This document shows positions 35,749 to 41,854 of a stretch of DNA of 41,854 nt, piece after piece (the stretch's first letter is position 1; every line of letters begins with the position of its first letter). A model generated the notes under the pieces. That model made no database searches. It was not told where the DNA came from and worked only from the letters and a program-made list of their open reading frames with translations. Origin of the DNA: Kiritimatiellia bacterium (lineage in GTDB: Bacteria > Verrucomicrobiota > Kiritimatiellia > SLAD01); NCBI GenBank assembly GCA_007134735.1, contig SLKG01000071.1:1-41854 (forward strand), in the 5' to 3' direction. Made by a program: the position numbers and the translations under genes.

Positions 35749-36699
35749 TTATTCCCACGGAATCCGCAAGGCCGGCAATTCCCTTTCCAACTCCGCACGC
35801 AGGTATTCCAGCGAATCGGGAAGGCACAATTTCCGACCCAGTTCTTCACGCGGTTCATCCGCGTCAAATCCCGGCCCCATCGTGGCCATTTCAATCAGGG
35901 CGCCGCCCGGCTCACGGAAATAAATGGATCTGAAATACGTACGATTCATTACGGGGCTCACATTCGCCCCTGATTGCATTGTTCGCTCACGGACCTCCGC
36001 TTGAACCGATTCGTCCCGAACACCAAACGCCACGTGATGAACCGTGCCCACGCCGTACCTCCCAATAGACCGTTCCGCATGCGCCTGCACATCCACAATC
36101 GATGCCGGCACATCGTAATCCACGACGTACCGCATCGAACCGTCTTCTTCGGCCAGGAACCGGAATTGAAGCGGCTGGTTCAGGAAATCAAGTGTCCGAT
36201 CGTAACGGTCCACCACCAGGGTCACCCCGTCGAAACCCCGGATGGCAACATCTTCACCGATTTCCTTTGTTACCCACGGGACGAAGTGATCCGATGGTTT
36301 GTCCCTCCCCACCAGCTCCAGCGTGATCCCGTCCGGATCCCTGAATGACAGATAGTTCTCCATGTATCGCGCGATCGGCCCCTTCACCGATATCCCCCGT
36401 GATTCCAGGCGTTCTTTCCAAAACGACAGCGCATCCACGGGCACGGAAAAGGCAACGGCATGAAACTGCCCGATTCCCACCCGGCCCCTGGGAGCCTGTG
36501 GCCATGAGAAAAACGTGATCGCCGACCCCGGTGTTCCAGCCGCATCGCCGTAATACAGGTGATACGTATGCGGGTCATCGTAATTCACGGTCCTCTTGAT
36601 GAATCGCAATCCCAGCACCCCACAGTAAAAATCCACGTTCTTCTGCGGATCCCCGCAAATAGCGGTAACATGATGAATGCCCTTAATTTGTCCGGTCAT
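35749..36699 (-). CDS. mhqO: VOC-family ring-cleaving dioxygenase-like protein
   Basis: This 316-residue protein has two vicinal-oxygen-chelate domains, as in MhqO and related ring-cleaving dioxygenases. It starts KGIHHVTAICGDPQKNVDFY with the metal His at 9 or 10 and shows SAITFFSWPQAPRGRVGIGQ, HAVAFSVPVDAL, and a second domain near TVHHVAFGVRDE with E in ALIEMATMGPG. In B. subtilis, mhqO is induced by hydroquinones and catechol-like stress; reaction specificity here is inferred. Its ATG overlaps the stop of mhqD by 4 nt, fixing the pair as an operon. Confidence 0.82.
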   Translation of the reverse strand: MTGQIKGIHHVTAICGDPQKNVDFYCGVLGLRFIKRTVNYDDPHTYHLYYGDAAGTPGSAITFFSWPQAPRGRVGIGQFHAVAFSVPVDALSFWKERLESRGISVKGPIARYMENYLSFRDPDGITLELVGRDKPSDHFVPWVTKEIGEDVAIRGFDGVTLVVDRYDRTLDFLNQPLQFRFLAEEDGSMRYVVDYDVPASIVDVQAHAERSIGRYGVGTVHHVAFGVRDESVQAEVRERTMQSGANVSPVMNRTYFRSIYFREPGGALIEMATMGPGFDADEPREELGRKLCLPDSLEYLRAELERELPALRIPWE

Positions 36700-37355
36700 G
36701 ACTTCTCGTCCTTATTTCGAATACTTGCCACCCACTGACGAGTCCGTTCCACATCCTCCTCGGTTATGGAATGGCCGGCAGGCAGAACCTCATGCTTCAC
36801 CAGCGCTCCGCTTGCTTCAAAAACCGGCACCAGGGCTATGGCCTGTTCCAGGGGAATCAACTCATCATCCTCCCCGGACAGGATCAGGACATGGACCCCC
36901 TCCATCATGGGGGGATTCTCAACGGGATACGGCAATACCGGCCGCATCAAAACGGCCCCGGCCAGCATGCCCGGATATCGAAGCAACAGGCTGGCGGCCA
37001 TATTCGCCCCATTGGAGTATCCCACCGCCACGGCGTCATCCAGGCGAAACCCGTACTCCACGGACGCCCGATTGAGAAATCCGGCCAGTTCATCCGTCCG
37101 AAAGGACAGGTCCTCAAGATCGAATACCCCCGGGCGCACGCGCTTGAAATAACGCAGCCTATTGCCTTCCTGCACCTTTCCACGAGGCGACAGGAAACAG
37201 CCGTACGGATCAATCTTTCGCGCCACGGGAATCAAATCGTGCTCATCGCCCCCGGTGCCGTGTAGAAGAATGTACGGCCTTGCCGCTTCGCTCGACGGCC
37301 CCGGCACGTATTGATGAATGAAATTCAGTTCCGACCCCATGTCCTTATCATACAT
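36696..37355 (-). CDS. mhqD: MhqD-like alpha/beta hydrolase (phospholipase/carboxylesterase)
   Basis: This 219-residue cytosolic hydrolase has the family's oxyanion segment ILLHGTGGDEHDL, nucleophile in VGYSNGANMA (S about 109), acid in SGEDDELIP and H in LPAGHSITEEDV. This is the order of the carboxylesterase/phospholipase group to which MhqD belongs. ATG at 37355 is 24 nt after the stop of the unknown gene upstream; an in-frame ATG at 37340 has a closer AAGGAC site and is a possible alternative. It forms a two- or three-gene operon with mhqO. Confidence 0.82.
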   Translation of the reverse strand: MYDKDMGSELNFIHQYVPGPSSEAARPYILLHGTGGDEHDLIPVARKIDPYGCFLSPRGKVQEGNRLRYFKRVRPGVFDLEDLSFRTDELAGFLNRASVEYGFRLDDAVAVGYSNGANMAASLLLRYPGMLAGAVLMRPVLPYPVENPPMMEGVHVLILSGEDDELIPLEQAIALVPVFEASGALVKHEVLPAGHSITEEDVERTRQWVASIRNKDEKS

Positions 37356-37379
37356 CCCCTTCGTAAAGATACAAATGGG

Positions 37380-37955
37380 TCACGGAAGCAGGCCCATGGC
37401 CACGAGTGTGTCTTCGTCGGCATCCGGATCAAGTTCCGGGCAAAAGATATGTTCATAGACACCCTTCGCCAGGTAATCGAAGCGTGATTTCTTGAGGATT
37501 TTGATCAGATTCTCGTATTGTGTCCTCGATGGCGCATTGTCCATGAAATCCACGCGTACCTGTCGCTCCTCCAACTTCTCCAGCAAGGATTCCAATTCCT
37601 CTTCTATTTCTTCGTCGGTCATATCCTCCGGCTTCCGGACGTCCTTGAGCTCCTCGACCATACTCCAGGTCAGCGGTTGACGATTCATCCAACGCTCGAA
37701 TACAAGCCAGTCGTTGTCCGGATCAAATCCCGGAAAGACCGGGGGGTATGCAAACCCTCGTTTTGACAATACCTTCCTGTCGGGACAGGCGCGATACGCC
37801 CTCGCCCAACGAACGAGGGACTGCAATTGACGGTTATCCAGCCGCGGATCGTCCGGGTTCGGCCACCAGACCTCCTCCGGATCCAATCCCATCCCGCAGA
37901 GTTCGGTTATCATGCTCTCGTTCCGTTCTTCTATGGTAATCGGCTCGTCTTTCAT
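37380..37955 (-). CDS. Unknown acidic protein, first gene of the mhq run
   Basis: I do not recognise this 191-residue protein. It is acidic and rich in Trp, Pro and Asp (for example EEVWWPNPDDPRLDNRQLQ and YPPVFPGFDPDNDWLVFER), with a charged helix (MTDEEIEEELESLLEKLEER) and a short C-terminal part with a single Cys. There is no signal peptide or membrane segment, so it is probably cytosolic. AAGGAG sits 8 nt before the ATG, and mhqD follows by 24 nt, so it is likely part of the same operon; whether it shares the quinone-stress role is unknown. Confidence 0.6.
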   Translation of the reverse strand: MKDEPITIEERNESMITELCGMGLDPEEVWWPNPDDPRLDNRQLQSLVRWARAYRACPDRKVLSKRGFAYPPVFPGFDPDNDWLVFERWMNRQPLTWSMVEELKDVRKPEDMTDEEIEEELESLLEKLEERQVRVDFMDNAPSRTQYENLIKILKKSRFDYLAKGVYEHIFCPELDPDADEDTLVAMGLLP

Positions 37956-38010
37956 TTTGGACTCCTTATGGGTTCATGGTTCTCTTCCTGTATTCATAAA
38001 GAAACGAGCG

Positions 38011-38033
38011 TTCCGGATTTCCGGAATTTTTTT
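38011..38033 (+). terminator. Terminator-like hairpin with T7, no gene upstream
   Basis: TTCCGG-ATTT-CCGGAA (38011-38026) is a perfect 6-bp stem followed at once by seven T residues (38027-38033). It is on the plus strand although the flanking gene on the left is on the minus strand, so it has no obvious client transcript. Confidence 0.4.
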
Positions 38034-38049
38034 GATAATATTCGCGGGC

Positions 38050-38070
38050 GGGGGCGTATCCCCCCCTTTT
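38050..38070 (+). terminator. Second terminator-like hairpin with T4
   Basis: GGGGG-CGTAT-CCCCC, then CCTTTT, at 38050-38070. It lies 16 nt after the previous hairpin and has the same orientation. Again no upstream plus-strand gene is seen, so it may be a coincidence of the repeat-rich gap or the end of an unseen small RNA. Confidence 0.3.
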
Positions 38071-38102
38071 GCAGAAGAAATAGCGCTTTTGGCCTTCCCT
38101 TT

Positions 38103-38170
38103 TGTAGGAAGCGCGCTTGTGCGCGATGCTCCCATCGATGAGGCTGTCGCGCGCAAGCGCGCTTCCTACA
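38103..38170. repeat. REP/BIME-like paired palindrome (GTAGGAAGCGCGCTTG)
   Basis: TGTAGGAAGCGCGCTTGTGCGCGA (from 38103) and its inverted partner, whose complement reads TGTAGGAAGCGCGCTTGCGCGCGA (ending 38170), differ at one base of 24. Each arm also has an internal GCGC stem. A spacer of about 20 nt separates the arms. This is the plan of bacterial interspersed mosaic or REP elements. It lies between the divergent unknown/mhq genes and bioD. Confidence 0.7.
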
Positions 38171-38293
38171 GGAATTCCTGCCGCATGACCTATTCGGAAG
38201 AAAACCGGACCATTTAACGATGGAATAGCGAGAGGCATGTGGGGCCTCACCCGTGCTCGACATCCCGGCCGTGCTTCGTTACATCTTCGGTAC

Positions 38294-38986
38294 ATGAAAG
38301 GATTCTTCATCACAGGGACCGATACCGGCATCGGCAAAACGGTGTTGGCCGGTTGGTTATTGGCTCACATGCGCGGCCAAGGAATCGATGTGGTCCCCAT
38401 GAAACCGGTTCAGACCGGGTGCGAGATTCGGCGGGGCCGGATTGTGGCCCCCGATCTGGAGTTCTGTCTTCGGGCGGCAAAACTGGATCCCAACGAAGAG
38501 GAAAGGTCGCTCATGTGCCCCTATCGCTACAAGCCGGCGTGTTCTCCCCACCTGGCCGCCGGAATCGAGGGGCGACCCATCCGGATACCGCGCATTATGC
38601 AGGCTTTTCAGAGGCTGGCCGAACGACATGATGCCGTAATTGTCGAAGGTGCCGGAGGAATTCTGGTCCCCTTGAACCGCCGATCCACCTTGCTGGACCT
38701 GATACAAAAAATCAGACTTCCCGTACTGATCGCCACCCGGCCGGGATTGGGCACATTGAACCATACCTTCCTCACGATAAACGAACTGAGGCGGGCTGGA
38801 TGTGCCATGGCGGGCATCGTGATCGTGGAATCCGGTCCTCCGGCCCGGGATGCCATTGAGCGGGACAACCGGAAGACCCTGGCCCGAACAGGAATCCCCG
38901 TGCTGGGCCGCCTGAAGTACCGGTCCGGCATTTCGCCCGAACATGTCCGTTGCTTGGATGCGGACAACCTGGCACGAAACATCTGA
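38294..38986 (+). CDS. bioD: Dethiobiotin synthetase
   Basis: This 231-residue enzyme makes dethiobiotin from 7,8-diaminopelargonate, CO2 and ATP, the penultimate step of biotin synthesis. It has the P-loop GTDTGIGKT (8-16), the substrate Lys in MKPVQTG (residue about 37), and EGAGGILVPL, all standard. The ATG at 38294 starts the family sequence; 19 upstream in-frame codons are not conserved. No strong ribosome site is seen. Other bio genes are not adjacent. Confidence 0.95.
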   Translation: MKGFFITGTDTGIGKTVLAGWLLAHMRGQGIDVVPMKPVQTGCEIRRGRIVAPDLEFCLRAAKLDPNEEERSLMCPYRYKPACSPHLAAGIEGRPIRIPRIMQAFQRLAERHDAVIVEGAGGILVPLNRRSTLLDLIQKIRLPVLIATRPGLGTLNHTFLTINELRRAGCAMAGIVIVESGPPARDAIERDNRKTLARTGIPVLGRLKYRSGISPEHVRCLDADNLARNI

Positions 38987-39085
38987 TCGCGTACGTATAC
39001 GCCTCCGGACGGCACGGCGGACAACGGCCCAAGATGATAAATTTCCGATTTCGTGAATATTCATCTGTCGGATGATATGGTAGTA

Positions 39086-39091
39086 TATAAT
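39086..39091 (+). promoter_or_regulatory. Good -10 box ahead of the unknown gene
   Basis: TATAAT lies 24 nt before the ATG at 39116, but no good -35 hexamer is found at 16-18 nt upstream. It supports a short leader and the start at 39116. Confidence 0.35.
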
Positions 39092-39115
39092 GAACAGCGG
39101 TTGGAAAGTGTGTGT

Positions 39116-39817
39116 ATGGACAAGAAACAACAATTTGATTATGCGTACGCCATGCGGAATACGGAGGTGATCCTCACGCCGTCCCGGCGACTGGAAACCT
39201 TTGGCCATACCGTGGTGAACTACCTGTTGTTGAGCGAACTGATGGACTCGGTCAACCAGGTACGCATTCGTGAGGGCCGGATCAAGGCGCACCGGCCCGA
39301 GATTATCACCCCGCAATCCTTCGGACATATGTTGCTCGACGGATTTGGCGATGAGGCCCGAAAATACGCTGATTTCCTACAGGAACACGAACGCGATCTG
39401 GTCATCCTCCAATACGGGTTTGTCATCAGGAAAGAAGACATTCGCCAATACGTCGTTCATGAGAAACTGGCTTCCGTTGTCGATCAGATCAAGCAGGATG
39501 TACAGGGCCGGAACGATCCTTTGAGCGCCATCGTGGTAGGCGTGGACAAGCCTTGGGAGGTAAGCTTGGTTAAGCTGATGGTGGAGGTCATGCAGAAGTC
39601 CGTGCCCACCAACGTGCGCGAGATGCAGCAACGCAATCTGTTGCCGAAGGATCCGGAGGAGGAGCGGCGTGACCGCGAACGGGAAATCGAGCAGGAATTC
39701 AAAAGGGCCAAGGATGACCCTTCCCGTATCTCTCATCTTGGCGAGAAACTTCAGGAATACGGCGTATTCGAGGAATACGAGGACCGATTCTTCAACCTGC
39801 TCAAATCCAGCCGGTAA
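39116..39817 (+). CDS. Unknown soluble protein with charged C-terminal helix
   Basis: I do not recognise this 233-residue protein. It is soluble and mostly helical, including ILTPSRRLETFGHTVVNYLL near the N-terminus and a highly charged helix (DPEEERRDREREIEQEFKRA) that may be a coiled coil. The ATG at 39116 is preferred because GGAAAG lies 10 nt upstream; an earlier start at 39053 would precede the -10 box. No signal, membrane segment or known motif is visible. It follows bioD by 129 nt and has no evident link to it. Confidence 0.6.
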   Translation: MDKKQQFDYAYAMRNTEVILTPSRRLETFGHTVVNYLLLSELMDSVNQVRIREGRIKAHRPEIITPQSFGHMLLDGFGDEARKYADFLQEHERDLVILQYGFVIRKEDIRQYVVHEKLASVVDQIKQDVQGRNDPLSAIVVGVDKPWEVSLVKLMVEVMQKSVPTNVREMQQRNLLPKDPEEERRDREREIEQEFKRAKDDPSRISHLGEKLQEYGVFEEYEDRFFNLLKSSR

Positions 39818-39866
39818 TCCCGCGCGGCGCACGACCTTTCGGTTTCCATCTGAACCGGTTATTCGG

Positions 39867-41648
39867 TTACGCCTCTTCCTGCGATAGTATCAGGACACTG
39901 TACGGACCCAGATCGAACGATCCCCGGGCGGGCAGTCCATCCTGCTCGATTTCCTCCGCAGGCACCATCTCCGGACCCGTGTCGCCGAATTCCCCGTCGT
40001 AAAATCGGCTGTCGCTGTTGAATCGCACGCGCCAATCCCCCGCTGCGGGAAATCCGATTTGGTACTGATGTTTCGGCTGGGTGGAGAAATTGGCGGCAAT
40101 CACCACGCTATCGCCGGGACCGCCCTCGTCCCAACGGTGAAAAGCAAGAACCTTGTCCTCATGATTGATGTGATACACGGATACGGCCTGCCCACAAAGC
40201 CCGCGTGTCCGGCCATCGCGGTTCCGTCGAAGCGCAATCAGGTCCGCATAGAGACGAAAGATACCGGCAAACCGTTCCTTCTTGGACCAGTCCAGCGGAT
40301 CCTGATCGTGAAACCAGTCGTCCTCGAGAAATTCCTGTCCCTGAAAAAGCATCGGTACGCCCGGCGCGGTGAAGACCATCGCGGCGCCCAGCGTGGATTT
40401 CTTCCGGGCCGCCCAGGAGGAGGCTTGTCCCGGATCGACTTCTTCGGGCACACGCGCCTTGCCGTTGGCTACCTCATCATGCGATTCTGTGTAAATCACC
40501 CGTTCAAACGCATTGAGATAATAACGCTGCAGAATGGCGTCGCGAATCGCGTTCATATCCCGGTGCGCGTCATCCGCGCCAATAAGGGCCGTGCGCATCG
40601 GATGCACGAAACGGGCATCCCACTGCGCGTCGAATCCCGCGCCGTCGTCTCCCGGCGACTTGGTCAAACGCGGATTATTCTGCAGATCTTCCGCAATGTT
40701 GATGGCGGACGGTCGCGCCTTCTTCAATTCTTCATTCACCCATTGCATCAGGCTCCATCCATCGGGCAGATCACCGGGATCGCCGTCCCCTCCGTTCACG
40801 TTTCGGATATAGGCGGTGGCATCCCAGCGGAGCCCGTCCACCCCGTAATCCCGGATCCACATGAGGGCATTGTCCCGAATATATTCGCGTACTTCCGGAC
40901 GGCCGTAGTCGGGGCGGGTATTTCCCCACGGCGTATTCGCCCGGCCATCATTGTAAAAATAGATGCCGCCGCCGTCGTTCTCGCTCCATCCGTCAAACTG
41001 CCACACATCCAGATCGCTTGGGCCCAGATGGTTATAGACGACGTCCACAATGACGGCGATGCCGAGGTCGTGGGCCTTTCTAACGAAATCGCGAAATGCC
41101 CGAGGGGAACCGTAGTCGCTTTCGATGGCGAAGATATGCGAAGGGTTGTAGCCCCACGAGTACGCGCCCGGAAACTCGGCCACGGGCATGATCTCGATGG
41201 CATTCACGCCCAATTCATGGAGATGATCCAATCGCTCGATCGCGCCCTCCAAATCGCCTGGACCCGGTTCCCGTCCTTTCTTCCCGAACGTGCCGATATG
41301 CATTTCATAGAGAACCAGCTCGTTCAGCGGCGCCGGCTGAAATCGACCCGGCTTCCGCCCGGGAATGCTTTTCGGAATGATCACATTTCCGGAGGAGTGC
41401 GTCAGACGCCGGGCATAGGGATCCGTTCGGGAATACTCTTTTCCAGCCGTCAGAATGCGATACCGATATTCGTCTCCGGGCTTGGCCTCCGGTATGACAA
41501 CGCTCCAGATCCCATCCCCGGATTTCGCCATCGGATGCGCCTCGGGATTCCACTCGTTAAACGACCCGACGACATATACCTCGTCCGCATGAGGTGCCCA
41601 GACGCTGAACCGGCATCCATCGTCCAAAACCGACACACCCTTTTTCAT
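39867..41648 (-). CDS. GH13 alpha-amylase family protein, branching-enzyme-like
   Basis: This 593-residue protein has an N-terminal CBM48-like beta-sandwich (about 5-85, VWAPHADEVYVVGSFNEWN) and a GH13 barrel. Catalytic regions are DVVYNH (202-207), GLRWDAT with nucleophile D276, INIAEDLQ with acid/base E320, and ESHDE with D391. The C-terminal beta-domain ends PYSVLILSQEEA. The layout is that of 1,4-alpha-glucan branching enzymes or trehalose-forming relatives; which of these reactions it runs cannot be read here. It probably acts on glycogen-like glucans in the cytosol. GGGCGAGAA precedes the ATG. No glg or tre genes are in the window. Confidence 0.85.
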   Translation of the reverse strand: MKKGVSVLDDGCRFSVWAPHADEVYVVGSFNEWNPEAHPMAKSGDGIWSVVIPEAKPGDEYRYRILTAGKEYSRTDPYARRLTHSSGNVIIPKSIPGRKPGRFQPAPLNELVLYEMHIGTFGKKGREPGPGDLEGAIERLDHLHELGVNAIEIMPVAEFPGAYSWGYNPSHIFAIESDYGSPRAFRDFVRKAHDLGIAVIVDVVYNHLGPSDLDVWQFDGWSENDGGGIYFYNDGRANTPWGNTRPDYGRPEVREYIRDNALMWIRDYGVDGLRWDATAYIRNVNGGDGDPGDLPDGWSLMQWVNEELKKARPSAINIAEDLQNNPRLTKSPGDDGAGFDAQWDARFVHPMRTALIGADDAHRDMNAIRDAILQRYYLNAFERVIYTESHDEVANGKARVPEEVDPGQASSWAARKKSTLGAAMVFTAPGVPMLFQGQEFLEDDWFHDQDPLDWSKKERFAGIFRLYADLIALRRNRDGRTRGLCGQAVSVYHINHEDKVLAFHRWDEGGPGDSVVIAANFSTQPKHQYQIGFPAAGDWRVRFNSDSRFYDGEFGDTGPEMVPAEEIEQDGLPARGSFDLGPYSVLILSQEEA

Positions 41649-41854
41649 GTTCTCGCCCTGTTGTTATAATCGTTTGGAAACAATATATGTTCCTTTTCTT
41701 TTCGCACGTCCCGTGCACGCCACGTATATAAGCCCGCCCCGGGAACTCGTCAACGGATATCCACAGGATGCCCCTCTCATCCCGGGAACCTGGTCAAGAA
41801 GACGGCTCAGCGGGAGCTTCGCCCTCCACAGGAAAAAAGGTTATTCATTAATCA
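41649..41854. other. Right-hand edge, upstream of the GH13 gene
   Basis: These 206 nt hold the leader of the GH13 gene and sequence beyond. A TATAAC word (minus strand, 41663-41668) is a possible -10 without a good -35. A GCTCAGCGGGAGCTTCGCCCTCC segment (41815-41837) reads, on the minus strand, as GGAGGGC...CTCCC and may be another TGGAGGG-type dispersed element. No gene is seen. Confidence 0.3.

Noticed and set aside
40059-41669. A 536-codon open frame on the plus strand opposite the GH13 gene
   Set aside because: It is the antisense shadow of a catalytic-motif-bearing enzyme in GC-rich sequence; no motif or ribosome site of its own.

Overview
The window reads as a stretch of chromosome from a Gram-negative, probably anaerobic or fermentative bacterium of moderately high GC. 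The Gram-negative call rests on an inverse-autotransporter-like outer-membrane protein, lipoproteins, small barrel-like proteins and a type IV pilus motor set. The anaerobic call rests on a multi-subunit [FeFe] hydrogenase and a D-lactate dehydrogenase. GatCAB shows that Gln-tRNA and/or Asn-tRNA is made by transamidation. The mix of genes and the many short palindromic intergenic repeats would suit a member of the PVC group (for example Kiritimatiellota or Verrucomicrobiota), but nothing here proves a phylum and that placement is tentative. I see no prophage, IS transposase, CRISPR array, rRNA or tRNA.

Layout. 0.3-7.3 kb: a CPA-type cation/proton antiporter; a 1029-residue inverse autotransporter with a beta-helix passenger; a zinc-ribbon membrane protein; a CsgG-like secreted protein; a small outer-membrane protein. 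7.4-9.4 kb (minus): msrB, ldhA and phhB, with a good sigma70-type promoter ahead of msrB. 9.6-15.3 kb (plus): an apparent operon for an NAD(P)H-linked [FeFe] hydrogenase (hndA-hndC-hndD) followed 1 nt later by a sodium:solute symporter. 15.4-17.4 kb: a lone rmlA and a membrane-anchored M28 peptidase. 17.5-26.7 kb (minus): gatC-gatA-gatB followed by pilB-pilT-pilB-pilC, closely packed. 26.8-29.4 kb (minus): a LysM/TPR lipoprotein, two coiled-coil tail-anchored proteins and an alkyltransferase. 29.5-31.9 kb (plus): moaD-moaE, then a lipoprotein/outer-membrane pair of unknown function. 32.1-33.9 kb: typA. 34.4-37.96 kb: a TIGR01777 epimerase (plus), then an mhqD-mhqO-like pair led by an unknown acidic protein (minus). 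38.3-41.6 kb: bioD, an unknown protein, and a GH13 branching-enzyme-like protein.

How the genes work together. The hydrogenase operon would couple NAD(P)H or ferredoxin redox state to H2, and ldhA is an alternative sink for NADH. The antiporter and symporter both depend on ion gradients. The pilus ATPases and platform protein need pilins and a secretin that are not in this window. The hydrogenase maturases (HydEFG) and the moaA/moaC partners are also not here.

The most notable points are these. The NuoF-like hydrogenase subunit carries two tandem N-terminal thioredoxin-like modules that have lost their Fe-S cysteines. The inverse autotransporter has an unusual passenger. Several pairs of unknown envelope proteins are translationally coupled. 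Intergenic regions are dense with unrelated families of palindromic and low-complexity repeats. I do not see a clearly new defence or biosynthetic system.
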